From Streptomyces caelestis (lineage in GTDB: Bacteria; Actinomycetota; Actinomycetes; Streptomycetales; Streptomycetaceae), in contig NZ_JACHNE010000001.1 of assembly GCF_014205255.1 (NCBI RefSeq), positions 5,890,001-5,954,000 on the forward strand: a DNA stretch of 64,000 nt. The letters run 5' to 3'. Positions within the stretch are counted from its first letter, which is position 1, and each line of letters opens with the position of its first letter. Below, piece by piece: positions 45,161-54,412 of the stretch. A model generated the notes under the pieces. It worked only from the letters and a program-made list of their open reading frames with translations, did no database searches and was not told the DNA's origin. A program made the translations under genes and the position numbers.

Positions 45161-45910
45161 TTAGGCTCCGGCGGTTCGGAACACGCGTGTGCCCACTGTC
45201 ACGGACAGAGCCGTGAGGCCGACGGCCACCAGGACGCCGTACAGCATGTGAGCCGTGGCGTAGGAGCCGACATACGCGTCCCGGACCGCGTCGACCAGAT
45301 AGCGGAACGGCATGAGGTGGGAGAGGACGTCCAGCCAGGCCGGGCCCAGGGTCATCGGCAGCATCAGGCCCGACAGCAGCATCGACGGCATGGTCAGCGC
45401 GTTGATCGCCGGGCCGAAGGTCTGCGGGGTGTCCATCTTCATCGCCAGCGCGTACGACAGCGCGGCCAGCGAGAGGGTGAGCAGCGCGACGAACGCGAAG
45501 CCGATCAGGACGCCGGCCAGCGGTGCCCGCAGACCCATGGCCACCGCAGCCAGCACGAGCAGCACCGCCTGGAAGACGAACACCGTGGTGTCCCGCAGCA
45601 CCCGGCCGAGCAGCAGGGCCAGTCGGCTGACGGGCGTGACGCGCATGCGCTCGACCACCCCCTGGCCCTTCTCGATGATGATCGAGAAACCGGCGAAGGA
45701 CGCGCCGAACAGTCCGAGTTGGAGCAGCAGGCCGGGGACGAGCACCTGCCAGGAGCTGCCGCGCTCGCCGAGCGGCAGGTCGGTGAGCAGCGGGCCGAAG
45801 AACAGCAGGTACAGCAGCGGCATCAGCACCCCGAAGAGCAGCGCGAAGCGCGAACGCAGGGATTGACGGAGGTAGCGGCCGTAGACGAGGGCCGTGTCCT
45901 GGATCAGCAT
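45161..45910 (-). CDS. ABC-2 type permease (DrrB-like)
   Basis: A 249-residue membrane component with six hydrophobic segments and the FAGFSIIIEKGQGVVERMRVTP motif typical of DrrB/daunorubicin-type exporters. It lies 9 bp after its ATPase. It exports an unknown hydrophobic compound. Confidence 0.88.
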   Translation of the reverse strand: MLIQDTALVYGRYLRQSLRSRFALLFGVLMPLLYLLFFGPLLTDLPLGERGSSWQVLVPGLLLQLGLFGASFAGFSIIIEKGQGVVERMRVTPVSRLALLLGRVLRDTTVFVFQAVLLVLAAVAMGLRAPLAGVLIGFAFVALLTLSLAALSYALAMKMDTPQTFGPAINALTMPSMLLSGLMLPMTLGPAWLDVLSHLMPFRYLVDAVRDAYVGSYATAHMLYGVLVAVGLTALSVTVGTRVFRTAGA

Positions 45911-45919
45911 CGAGACTTC

Positions 45920-46702
45920 CTAGACGGCTACGGGGGCGGCGTCGGCCGGCGTGGCGCTGCGGCCGGTGATGGCGAGGAAGGTGTCCTGGAGCGAGGCGTC
46001 GAGCGAGCCGCCGTACCGCAGCTTCAGCGCGCTCGGGGTGCCCTCGGCGACGACCACGCCGTGGTCGACGACGACCAGCCGGTCGGAGAGGGCGTCGGCC
46101 TCGTCCAGGTAGTGCGTGGTGAGGAAGACCGTCGTGCCGTGCTCGTCGCGCAGCCGCCGCACCAGGTCCCACAGGTCGGCGCGGCTGCCGGGGTCGAGTC
46201 CGGTCGTCGGCTCGTCCAGGAACAGCACCTTCGGGCGGTGGGTGAGCGCCATCGCGATGTCCAGCCGCCGCCGCTGACCGCCGGAGAGCGCCGCGCACTT
46301 GCGGTCGAGCAGCTCGGTGAGGTCCAGGTCGCGGGCGAGTTCCCCGGCGCGCGCGGCGGCCCGCGCCTTCGCCAGCCGGTACAGACGCCCCTGGGTGACC
46401 AGCTCCTCGCGCACGCTGATCTGCGGGTCGACCCCGCCGGACTGCGCCACGTAGCCGCAGGCCCGCCGCACCCCGGCCGGGTCGGTCGCCAGGTCGTGGC
46501 CCGCGACGGTGGCGGTGCCGCCGGTCGGTTCCAGCAGGGTCGTCAGCATCCGCAGGGTGGTGGTCTTGCCGGCCCCGTTCGGGCCGAGGAAGCCGAGGAT
46601 CTCGCCCTCGCGGACGTCCAGGTCGATGCCGCGCACGGCGTCCACGGGGCCGCGCTTGGTCCGGAAGGTACGGGCCAGACCGGCCGTACTGATGATTGCC
46701 AT
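45920..46702 (-). CDS. ABC transporter ATPase (DrrA-like)
   Basis: A 260-residue ATPase. Walker A is GPNGAGKTTTLRML (about residue 43), the signature is LSGGQRRRLDIAMAL, and Walker B is VLFLDEPTTGLDPGSR. It is of the DrrA type used in drug export and self-resistance. ATG 46702 is preferred over an upstream frame. It is divergent from a TetR regulator, whose likely substrate-responsive control covers this operon. Confidence 0.92.
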   Translation of the reverse strand: MAIISTAGLARTFRTKRGPVDAVRGIDLDVREGEILGFLGPNGAGKTTTLRMLTTLLEPTGGTATVAGHDLATDPAGVRRACGYVAQSGGVDPQISVREELVTQGRLYRLAKARAAARAGELARDLDLTELLDRKCAALSGGQRRRLDIAMALTHRPKVLFLDEPTTGLDPGSRADLWDLVRRLRDEHGTTVFLTTHYLDEADALSDRLVVVDHGVVVAEGTPSALKLRYGGSLDASLQDTFLAITGRSATPADAAPVAV

Positions 46703-46770
46703 GCCCCACAGAAAAACAGAGTCTCTTAAAGTTTGCAATCACTCCAAGTTTTGTGAGGCTCCAGGGAAGC

Positions 46771-46776
46771 TAGGAT
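46771..46776 (+). promoter_or_regulatory. Promoter of the TetR gene at the divergent ABC locus
   Basis: TAGGAT as -10 with TTTTGT 16 bp upstream as a weak -35, only 6 bases before the ATG, which suggests a leaderless mRNA. The direct repeat AAGTTT at 46729-46734 and 46746-46751, spaced 17 bp, lies between the divergent starts and may be part of the operator. Confidence 0.35.
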
Positions 46777-46782
46777 TCGGAC

Positions 46783-47439
46783 ATGGCAGAGGGGCTCAGG
46801 GAACGGAAGAAGCGCGAGACCAGGCAGCGCATCTCGGACATCGCCACCGGGCTCTTCCTGGAGCACGGGTTCGTGACCGTGACGATCGCGGACGTGGCGG
46901 AGGCGGCCGACGTCTCCGTGAACACCGTGTACAACTACTTCCCGGCCAAGGAGGACCTCTTCTTCGACCGCTCCAAGGGGGTCGTCGACCGGCTCTCCCG
47001 CTGGGTGCGCGGCCGGGACGCGGGGGAGTCCGCCGCCCGGGCGGTGCTGCGCGAGCTCCGTGCCGAGATCGAGGCCGTCTCGCCCCGGATGGGCCTCATC
47101 GAGGGCTACGACCGTTTCATGCGCTGCATCGAGGAGGCGCCGCCGCTGCGCTCCCGGCTGTGGAGCATTCAGCAGGAGGTCCAGCACAACCTGGAGGTGA
47201 CCCTCCGCGAGGAGACGGGTGCCGGTGCCGGCGACCCGCTGCCGAGGCTGATCGCCGGTCAGATCTGCTGGGTCCACGGCACCGTCTTCGTCGCGATCGG
47301 CCGCGAGATGGCCAAGGGGCGCAACCCGGACGAAGTGTCACGGGAGATGCTCGTGCTCCTCGACGACATCGAGGAGCTGTTGAGCGAGAAGGTGCTCAAC
47401 TACGCCGTCCGGGGCGAGGGATGGCCCCTGCCGGTGTGA
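46783..47439 (+). CDS. TetR family regulator of the ABC exporter
   Basis: A 218-residue regulator. The helix-turn-helix is at residues about 10-55 (TRQRISDIATGLFLEHGF, IADVAEAADVSVNTVYNYF). The rest is a ligand-binding helical domain. It is divergent from a drug-exporter-like ABC pair, the standard place for a drug-responsive repressor. Confidence 0.9.
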   Translation: MAEGLRERKKRETRQRISDIATGLFLEHGFVTVTIADVAEAADVSVNTVYNYFPAKEDLFFDRSKGVVDRLSRWVRGRDAGESAARAVLRELRAEIEAVSPRMGLIEGYDRFMRCIEEAPPLRSRLWSIQQEVQHNLEVTLREETGAGAGDPLPRLIAGQICWVHGTVFVAIGREMAKGRNPDEVSREMLVLLDDIEELLSEKVLNYAVRGEGWPLPV

Positions 47440-47550
47440 TGTCCGTCATGTGAGACGTGACGCGCGTTACTTACTGGTCACACGGGCCCTCACGAGCGCT
47501 AGTGTCCGCCCGAGAGGCAGACATAAGCAGCGCGTCAGGGGAGTCGCACA

Positions 47551-48399
47551 GTGGCACGGAAGCTCGCCGTCATCGGAGCCGGCCTCATGGGATCCGGCAT
47601 CGCCCAGGTCTCCGCACAGGCGGGCTGGGACGTGGTTCTGCGCGACGTCACCGACGAGGCGCTGAAGCGGGGCACCGACGGCATCAAGGCGTCGTACGAC
47701 AAGTTCGTCGCCAAGGGCAAGCTGGAGGCGCACGACGCCGACGCCGCCCTCGCCCGCATCACCGCGACCACCGACCTGGACGCCGCTGCCGACGCCGACG
47801 TGGTCGTCGAGGCCGTGTTCGAGAAGCTCGAGATCAAGCACGAGATCTTCCGCACGCTCGACAAGCTCGTGAAGGAGGAGGCGATCCTCGCCTCCAACAC
47901 CTCCGCCATCCCGATCACCAAGATCGCGGCCGCGACGGAGCGCCCCGAGCGGGTCGTCGGCACGCACTTCTTCTCGCCCGTGCCGATGATGCAGCTGTGC
48001 GAACTGGTCCGCGGCTACAAAACCAGCGACGAAACCCTCGCCACGGCCCGGGAGTTCGCCGAGTCGGTCGGCAAGACCTGCATCGTCGTCAACCGCGACG
48101 TCGCCGGCTTTGTGACGACCCGTCTCATCTGCGCGCTGGTCGTCGAGGCCGCGAAGCTGCACGAGTCGGGCGTCGCGAGCGCCGAGGACATCGACCTGGC
48201 CTGCAAGCTGGGCTTCGGTCACGCCATGGGCCCGCTGGCGACGGCGGACCTGACGGGCGTCGACATCCTGCTGCACGCCACGAGCAACATCTACACCGAG
48301 TCCCAGGACGAGAAGTTCGCGGCTCCCGAGTCGATGCGCCGGATGGTTGACGCCGGTGACATCGGACGCAAGAGCGGGCAGGGCTTCTACAAGCACTGA
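47551..48399 (+). CDS. 3-hydroxybutyryl-CoA dehydrogenase
   Basis: A 282-residue NAD(P)-dependent dehydrogenase oxidising or reducing 3-hydroxyacyl-CoA. Rossmann motif VIGAGLMGSGIAQV; VVVEAVFEKLEIK; SNTSAIPI; catalytic HFFSPVPMMQLCELV with the key His; and GFGHAMGPLATADLTGVD in the C-terminal domain. It may supply butyryl-CoA or PHB metabolism. A CCCCGGG-type short hairpin follows the stop. The GTG start follows AGGGGAG. Confidence 0.9.
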   Translation: MARKLAVIGAGLMGSGIAQVSAQAGWDVVLRDVTDEALKRGTDGIKASYDKFVAKGKLEAHDADAALARITATTDLDAAADADVVVEAVFEKLEIKHEIFRTLDKLVKEEAILASNTSAIPITKIAAATERPERVVGTHFFSPVPMMQLCELVRGYKTSDETLATAREFAESVGKTCIVVNRDVAGFVTTRLICALVVEAAKLHESGVASAEDIDLACKLGFGHAMGPLATADLTGVDILLHATSNIYTESQDEKFAAPESMRRMVDAGDIGRKSGQGFYKH

Positions 48400-48548
48400 A
48401 ACCGCACATGCCCCGGGAGCATCACACCCCCGGGTGAATTCGGTATCGGTTCGCTTACAAGAAGCAACCTCTGCCCCCCTCACGCAGTCAGAGGTTGCAT
48501 CACCGGCATCAGAACGCGGAGCACGAGACGCACGCACGGGGAGCGCAT

Positions 48549-48872
48549 ATGCACATCAGGGGCGACCATGCCGAGCTGGTCGTCGGGGGCCGCCTCGACG
48601 TCCGGAGCGCGGCGGACGCCCGTACGGTCCTGCACTCGGCCGTCGACGACGGAGTCGGCGACCTGGTGCTGGACCTGTCCGAACTGGACTCCTGGGACGC
48701 CACCGGACTCGGTGTGATCATGGGGGCTCACCGGCGGGCCGGCCGCTGCGGCCGGCGTCTGGTCCTGCGCGGCGTGCCGCCGCAGATGCAGCGCCTGCTG
48801 GTGGCCACCCGCCTGCACCGGATCCTGGCGATCGAGGGGGGCATCGGGGTGGAGACACTGCCTCACGTGTGA
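48549..48872 (+). CDS. STAS-domain anti-sigma factor antagonist
   Basis: A 107-residue SpoIIAA/BldG-like protein. The phosphorylation loop reads DSWDATGLGVIMG, with Thr where SpoIIAA has the phosphorylated Ser, so control by an anti-sigma kinase is likely. ATG 48549 begins MHIRGDHAEL. No anti-sigma gene is adjacent. Confidence 0.85.
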   Translation: MHIRGDHAELVVGGRLDVRSAADARTVLHSAVDDGVGDLVLDLSELDSWDATGLGVIMGAHRRAGRCGRRLVLRGVPPQMQRLLVATRLHRILAIEGGIGVETLPHV

Positions 48873-49139
48873 CGCCTCGTGCGGGTGTGAACCGGGAGAC
48901 CGGGGAGACCCGGACGGAGGCCGTCGAATCGCGCGACGCGCACAATCCTCACGAGACCGTGACGTCTCGGACGGCGCGGTACCCCGGACTGTCGTAGATA
49001 CTGTGCGAAGGTTTAGGGTTCGGCTGCCCGCTGCCTTGAAACCCTATCTGCGGGCCCGGACCAGAAGCGACAGCGCGGTGTGCAGCAAGGCCGGGAGGGC
49101 TTTTCGGAGCACACACACGCTTTTGGGGGGCTTTGACCT

Positions 49140-51626
49140 ATGGACCCGAACACCCAGGGACCCGAGGAGTACGGCCACGACGGCGACGAGCGGTCGCCGC
49201 GCCAGCGCCCGCCCAGGGAATCCCTCACACCCGACTTCAGCCAGCACGCGCCCGCGCTCGCCCGCACGGTGCAGCTGGTCGCCGGCGACTTCCTGCTGAC
49301 CGTCAACCCCGTCGACGGCAGCGAGATAGAGGCGTGCCCGCCCGCCGAACGGCCCGCCCGGCCCGTGAAGCTCAGCACCGCCGAGCGCGCCGAGGCCGAG
49401 CGCGCGGCCCGGCCGCCCGTCCCGCCCGGCCCCGCGCAGCCCAGCCTCCCGCTGCTGGCCCGCCAGGACGAACGCGAGCGACTGGTGCGGCTGCTCGCCC
49501 GCGGCCGCTCGGTCCGCCTCACCGGCCCCGCCGGCTGCGGCCGCACCCGCCTCCTCGACCTCGTCACCGACGACTGCTCCGACCTCGCCCCCGACGGCGT
49601 CGTCCGCCTGAACGGCTTCGGCCGCACCTCCGGCGACCTGCTGTACGACCTCTTCCACGCGGTGTACAACGCCCCCCTGCAGCGCCCGGACCGGGACGAA
49701 CTGCTCACGTACGTCCGTGAGATCGCCGCGGTCGTCGTCGTCGACGACCTGGAGTTCGGCGGCGCCGGGCTCGACGAGCTGCTGGAGGCGACCCCCGAGT
49801 GCGCCTTCCTGCTCGGCGCCACCCCGGACGTGCCGGCGCCCTCCGGCGACGCCGCCGTCGAGGAGGTCTTCCTCGGCGGCCTGGAGCGCGCGGCCGGGCT
49901 CGACCTGCTGGAACACGCCGTCGGCCGGCCCCTCACCGAGGAGGAGTCGAACTGGGCGGGCGACCTCTGGTTCGAGTCCGAGGGCCTGCCGCTGCGCTTC
50001 GTCCAGGCAGGTGCCCTGCTGCGGCAGCGCGACCGGCTGCGCGCCGGGACGAGCGCCGTCGACGAGTTCGGCGTCTTCGAGGACGCGCCCCCGGCCGACG
50101 CGTACGAGACCGCCGACGGCGACGAGGTACCGCTGCCCTCGCTCGGCGAGGCCGCCGCCCCCGCACCGCTGCTCGCCTCCCGGCTGAGCGCCTCCGCCCG
50201 CGCCACCCTGCGGTTCGCCGTCGCCCTCGGCGGCGAGGTGCCGCATCAGGCGCACCTGCCCGCCCTGGTCGGAGACACCCACGCGGACGCCGCGCTCGGC
50301 GAGCTGGCCGCCTGCGGCCTGGCCTCCCCGGTCGGCTCCCGTTACCGGCTCGCCGCCGGTGTCCTGACCCAGCTGGAGGCCGCCGGATACGCCGACGAGG
50401 CCGAGGCCGGCGCCCGCAGCGCCGCCCAGCACTACTCCTGGTGGGCCGGGCACCCCTCGGTCACCCCGGAGCGCGTGTGCGCCGAGGCCGACGCCCTCCT
50501 CGCCGCCCTGACCGTGCTCGGGCCGCTCACCAGCCCGCCCGCCGAGGGCGAGGAGAGCCCGGCCGTGCACCTGGCACGCACCGCCGCGCCCGCGTTCGCC
50601 GCCGGGCTGCACTGGAGCGCCTGGGAACGCGTCCTGCGCACCGGCGCCGAGGCCGCCCGGCTCGCCGAGGACGTCGCCGAAGAGGCGTACTTCCACCACG
50701 AGCTCGGCATTCTCGCCCTGTGCGGCGGACAGCTCGACCGGGCGCGCGCCGAACTGGAGGCTTCCATCGGCCTGCGCGGCGCCCTCTCCGACAAGCGCGG
50801 CACCGTCGCCGGCCGCCGTGCCCTCGCCCTGGTCGCCGACCGCTCGGGCACCCCGATCGGACTCGGGCCGACCGTGGGCGAGGAGGTGCCCGACGCCCGG
50901 TACGAGGAGTCGGCGTCCCCGGCCGGCGGTGTTCCGGCGGCCTTCCCGACCCTGCAGCGGCCTCCCTCGCCGGCCCTGGTCACCCACCACAGCCCGCCCG
51001 CGTTGTCCCGCAAGGCCCGGGGCGGCCTCAAGGGCCTGGCCCGGCGCAACGTCGTGGCCTCCGGCGCGGGTGCCCTGCTCGTCGCCGTGCTCGGCACGGT
51101 GGTGACCCTCGGCGCCACGTCCGACAACGAGACGAACCCGCCGTCCGGCCAGGTCGGCGTCAACCCCTCGGCCAGCCAGGGCGTCGACGACGGCAGCCTG
51201 GGCGCCGACCGGCCGGCGAACGACAGCGACGGCGACGCAGGTGCCGCGACGAGCCGCCCGACCGAGCCGGGCCCGGACGGCACACCGGGTACCTCGGACG
51301 ATCCGACGCCGACGGGCGGTCCCAGTGGCTCGCCGGATCCGAGCGACTCCGCGTCGACGCCGAAGCCGCCGACGTCCTCGAAGCCGCCGGCCACGTCCAA
51401 GCCGCCGACGACGTCCAAACCCCCCACGACGTCGAAGCCGCCGACGACGTCCAAGCCGCCGACCTCGCAACCGCCCACGTCCCAGCCGCCGACCTCGCAG
51501 CCGCCGACGTCCCAGCCGCCGACCTCGCAGCCGTCCACCTCCGACTCGGCCAGCGGCCCGGCGCCCAGCACCCCCGCGAGCACGACCGCGAGCGCGCCGG
51601 AGAGCAGCACGGACCCGGTGATCTGA
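49140..51626 (+). CDS. Membrane-anchored STAND-like NTPase with Pro/Thr repeat tail
   Basis: An 828-residue protein. The cytosolic part has a P-loop-like LTGPAGCGRTRLLD (residues about 126-139) in which the usual Lys of GK[ST] is Arg, and a Walker B-like VVVVDDLE. A winged-helix-like and a TPR-like region (about 340-560) follow. One membrane segment lies at about 636-658 (SGAGALLVAVLGTVVTLGA). The outside tail is Ser/Pro/Thr-rich with repeated KPPTTS and QPPTSQ (about 739-802), probably wall-spanning. Positional equivalents in Streptomyces are labelled ATP/GTP-binding protein. A 15-bp hairpin terminator follows. Confidence 0.75.
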   Translation: MDPNTQGPEEYGHDGDERSPRQRPPRESLTPDFSQHAPALARTVQLVAGDFLLTVNPVDGSEIEACPPAERPARPVKLSTAERAEAERAARPPVPPGPAQPSLPLLARQDERERLVRLLARGRSVRLTGPAGCGRTRLLDLVTDDCSDLAPDGVVRLNGFGRTSGDLLYDLFHAVYNAPLQRPDRDELLTYVREIAAVVVVDDLEFGGAGLDELLEATPECAFLLGATPDVPAPSGDAAVEEVFLGGLERAAGLDLLEHAVGRPLTEEESNWAGDLWFESEGLPLRFVQAGALLRQRDRLRAGTSAVDEFGVFEDAPPADAYETADGDEVPLPSLGEAAAPAPLLASRLSASARATLRFAVALGGEVPHQAHLPALVGDTHADAALGELAACGLASPVGSRYRLAAGVLTQLEAAGYADEAEAGARSAAQHYSWWAGHPSVTPERVCAEADALLAALTVLGPLTSPPAEGEESPAVHLARTAAPAFAAGLHWSAWERVLRTGAEAARLAEDVAEEAYFHHELGILALCGGQLDRARAELEASIGLRGALSDKRGTVAGRRALALVADRSGTPIGLGPTVGEEVPDARYEESASPAGGVPAAFPTLQRPPSPALVTHHSPPALSRKARGGLKGLARRNVVASGAGALLVAVLGTVVTLGATSDNETNPPSGQVGVNPSASQGVDDGSLGADRPANDSDGDAGAATSRPTEPGPDGTPGTSDDPTPTGGPSGSPDPSDSASTPKPPTSSKPPATSKPPTTSKPPTTSKPPTTSKPPTSQPPTSQPPTSQPPTSQPPTSQPSTSDSASGPAPSTPASTTASAPESSTDPVI
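51361..51540 (+). repeat. Tandem repeat coding Pro/Thr tail
   Basis: 18-base and 15-base units (for example AAGCCGCCGACGACGTCC) repeated about ten times. They encode KPPTTS and QPPTS units in the outer tail of the STAND-like protein. Prone to length change. Confidence 0.7.
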
Positions 51627-51639
51627 CAGCCGTACACAC

Positions 51640-51676
51640 AGCAGGGCCGGGTCCGTTCCTTGGACCCGGCCCTGCT
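51640..51676. terminator. Bidirectional terminator between STAND gene and nucS
   Basis: Perfect 15-bp stem AGCAGGGCCGGGTCC and complement with a 7-base loop, between convergent genes. Confidence 0.8.
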
Positions 51677-51696
51677 CGTCGTGTATGTGCGGTGTG

Positions 51697-52368
51697 TCAG
51701 AACAGCCGCAGCTTGTCGTCCTCGATGCCGCGCAGCGCGTCGTAGTCGAGGACCTGGCAGCCGATGCCGCGGTCGGTCGCGAGGACGCGGGCCTGGGGCT
51801 TGATCTCCTGCGCGGCGAAGATGCCGCGGACCGGGGCGAGATGGGGATCGCGGTTCAGCAGCTCCAGATAACGCGTCAGCTGCTCCACGCCGTCGATCTC
51901 ACCGCGCCGCTTGATCTCCACCGCGACGGTCTTGCCGTCGGCGTCCCGGCACAGGATGTCGACCGGCCCGATGGCCGTCGGGTACTCGCGGCGGATCAGG
52001 GTGTAGCCGTCGCCGAGTGTCTCGATGCGGTCGGCGAGCAGCTCCTGGAGGTGCGCTTCCACGCCGTCCTTGATCAGGCCGGGATCGACGCCCAGTTCGT
52101 GCGAGGAGTCGTGGAGGACTTCCTCCATCGTGATGATGAGCTTCTCGCCCGCCTTGTTGACGACGGTCCAGACGCCCTCATCCTCGCCGGTGCCCTCCTT
52201 CAGCGTGCAGGGCGGCGACATCCAGTTCAGGGGCTTGTAGGCCCGGTCGTCGGCGTGGATCGAGACGCTGCCGTCCGCCTTCACCAGGATCAGGCGCGGG
52301 GCCGAGGGAAGGTGGGCGGTGAGCCGCCCGGCGTAGTCCACGGAGCAGCGGGCAATGACGAGACGCAT
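51697..52368 (-). CDS. nucS: Mismatch-specific endonuclease NucS/EndoMS
   Basis: A 223-residue nuclease that cuts both strands at mismatches and replaces MutS/MutL in actinobacteria. The N-terminal DNA-binding domain (VIARCSVDYAGRLTAHLP, RLILVKADGSVSIH) is followed by the C-terminal PD-(D/E)XK nuclease with GPVDILCRDADGKTVAVEIK (catalytic Asp, Glu, Lys) and a C-terminal DDKLRLF tail, which resembles a sliding-clamp contact. The start ATG at 52368 begins MRLVIARC. Confidence 0.95.
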   Translation of the reverse strand: MRLVIARCSVDYAGRLTAHLPSAPRLILVKADGSVSIHADDRAYKPLNWMSPPCTLKEGTGEDEGVWTVVNKAGEKLIITMEEVLHDSSHELGVDPGLIKDGVEAHLQELLADRIETLGDGYTLIRREYPTAIGPVDILCRDADGKTVAVEIKRRGEIDGVEQLTRYLELLNRDPHLAPVRGIFAAQEIKPQARVLATDRGIGCQVLDYDALRGIEDDKLRLF

Positions 52369-52624
52369 GGTCGGCAACGCTACTCGACAGGCACCTGTCG
52401 ACGCGATTCGCCCTGGAAAACACGTGTTCGGTATTGGCCGATTGTGTGCATGGTGTGCTCATTGCGAGTGTCTCATCTGCGCATTCTCCTGGTGCCGTCA
52501 CCGTCGGTTGCTTACGGTATGAACGGGAGGTCGCGATGTGTGTACGCAGCGTGTCCGGTATCGCGAACTCCCTTATCTGTCCGGCAACCCCTGCCCGCCG
52601 GGTGGGGGTGCGAGAGGAGAACTC

Positions 52625-53017
52625 ATGTCGCTCGACGTCTCACCGGCCCTACTCGAACAGGCCGAGCGAGGCGAGGTCGATGAAGCGGAATTCGTCGACT
52701 GCGTCCGGACCTCCCTGCCCTATGCGTGGGAGATGATCAGCTCCCTGGTGGCCCAGCTGAAGGTGGACGGCGGTGCGTTCGCCGACAACCAGACGCCTCC
52801 GCCGGACGAGCAGGCACGCGGCCAGTTGCTGCGTGCGCTTGCGAGTGACGCGATACGCGGCGCGCTGCAACGGCACTTCGGTGTGCGGCTGGCCTTCCAG
52901 AACTGCCACCGGGTGGCGGTGTTCCCGCTTGACTCCTCGGTGGACGAGACGCTGGGCCGCTTCACGTCGGTCCGCAGCCAGCTGCTCAACCAGTCACCCG
53001 AGTTCCGGGACTGCTGA
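52625..53017 (+). CDS. SCO5389-family protein of unknown function
   Basis: A 130-residue soluble protein (MSLDVSPALLEQAERG) with LPYAWEMISSLVAQL and FPLDSSVDETLGRFTSVRSQLLNQSPEFRDC. It belongs to a small actinobacterial family known by the S. coelicolor locus name. The function is unknown. GAGAGGAG precedes the ATG. It is divergent from nucS, with 256 bp of apparently non-coding DNA between them, and converges on the LLM gene. Confidence 0.8.
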   Translation: MSLDVSPALLEQAERGEVDEAEFVDCVRTSLPYAWEMISSLVAQLKVDGGAFADNQTPPPDEQARGQLLRALASDAIRGALQRHFGVRLAFQNCHRVAVFPLDSSVDETLGRFTSVRSQLLNQSPEFRDC

Positions 53018-53030
53018 CGCGGCGCCATTT

Positions 53031-53080
53031 GCTTGCCGCTCCGTACGCGGGAGGTACAGCTTTGTACCGGAGCGGCAAGC
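53031..53080. terminator. Bidirectional terminator between SCO5389-family and LLM genes
   Basis: GCTTGCCGCTCCG and its exact complement (13 bp) around a loop that itself contains a 6-bp hairpin, GGTACA/TGTACC. Placed between convergent genes. Confidence 0.75.
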
Positions 53081-53100
53081 TCCAGGAACCCACCGCGCTT

Positions 53101-54129
53101 TCAGGCGAGTTGGGGGAGCACCTCGGCGCCCAGCCGCCGTACGTTCTCCTCCGTCGCCGCCAGGTCCCCGGAGCCCTCGACGAGCAGGGCGAAGCGGGAG
53201 ATGCCGGTCCGCTCGCTGGTCGCCGCCAGCCGGTCGGCGCACAGCCGCGGTGTGCCCACCGGGTGCAGCCCGCAGAGCAGTTCGGTGTACGCCAGCGGGT
53301 CGCGCATCCGGCGCGTGCGCCCGTCGACCGTGACATGCGCCTCCAGGCCCTGCTTCAGCCAGCCCGGCATCGCCTTGATCAGCGTCTCCGCCGCGTCGAC
53401 CCGCCGGTCCGCGATCTGGCAGACGCCCGCCGACACATGGGACGCGCCCAGGATCTCCTCGGCCGGCCGGCCGCAGGCACGCGCGTGCTGCCGCCAGAGA
53501 GCGACCATCTCGGCCTTCTCCTCGTCCCCGACATGCATCCCGAGCAGCATCGACAGACCGCGCTCGGCCGCCAGCCGCACACTCGCCGGTGACGTGCAGG
53601 CGACGACGAGCTCGGGTCCCTCGATCTCGGTCAGGGCCTCCGACGGCCGGGGAACGACCGGGACTTCGCGGAAGCGGAAGCGCTCCCCGGCGGCCGCCAC
53701 CGACGCGTCGCGCAGCCAGCGCACCAGGACGTCCAGGGACTCGGGAAACCCTTTCTCGTAGGCCTCCAGGCCCGCGCCGAACACCTCCAGGTCGACCCAC
53801 GGGCCGCCGCGCCCCACGCCGAGCGTGAAACGGCCGCCGCTCGTGTGGTGCAGCAGCGCTGCCTGTTCGCCGAGGGTCACGGGGTGGGTGGTGGGCAGGA
53901 CGCTGACCGCCGTACCGACCCGGATGCGGCGGGTGCGGCCGAGCAGTAAGGCGGCCAGGGTGACGGCCGACGGGCACGTGCCGTACGGCACGAAGTGGTG
54001 CTCGGCCAGCCAGACCGTGTCGAGCCCGGCCTCCTCGGCGACCTCGGCCGAGCGGACCGCGCGGTGCAGCGCCTCTCCCTCGCCCTGACCGGGGAACTGG
54101 GCCGCCAACACGAAACTTCCAACGCGCAT
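53101..54129 (-). CDS. LLM-class flavin-dependent oxidoreductase
   Basis: A 342-residue luciferase-like monooxygenase with the TIM barrel pattern: EEAGLDTVWLAEHHF, AALLLGRTRRIRVGTAV, LHHTSGGRFTLGVGRGG, VVACTSPASVRLAAERG. The substrate is unknown; it uses FMN or F420. ATG 54129 begins MRVGSFVLA. It stands alone. Confidence 0.85.
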   Translation of the reverse strand: MRVGSFVLAAQFPGQGEGEALHRAVRSAEVAEEAGLDTVWLAEHHFVPYGTCPSAVTLAALLLGRTRRIRVGTAVSVLPTTHPVTLGEQAALLHHTSGGRFTLGVGRGGPWVDLEVFGAGLEAYEKGFPESLDVLVRWLRDASVAAAGERFRFREVPVVPRPSEALTEIEGPELVVACTSPASVRLAAERGLSMLLGMHVGDEEKAEMVALWRQHARACGRPAEEILGASHVSAGVCQIADRRVDAAETLIKAMPGWLKQGLEAHVTVDGRTRRMRDPLAYTELLCGLHPVGTPRLCADRLAATSERTGISRFALLVEGSGDLAATEENVRRLGAEVLPQLA

Positions 54130-54412
54130 TGCTTTCCTGCTTCCTTGGCTCCGACACGGAGCTCCCCACAGGGCATAACCGTCTGACACGTGCCGAGGAC
54201 ACGGCCGGTCGGGGCATTTTGCGGATTGTCTGCAGAATGGGCGTTCCGCGCGGAGCCCGGGGAGACCCCGACGGGGAGCCCACGACGGGAAACCTCGGCG
54301 AGCCCCGCCTCGCCCGGCGAGGAGCTTGTGACGATTGGTGGCGTACGCCTACCCCGGTCCGCGCCGCGTAGGCTGGACGCCCCGTGTCCTGTATAGCCCC
54401 GAGAGGTGTCCC

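Noticed and set aside
51361..51540. CRISPR-like array
   Set aside because: Repeats are contiguous, without spacers, and encode Pro/Thr units in frame.
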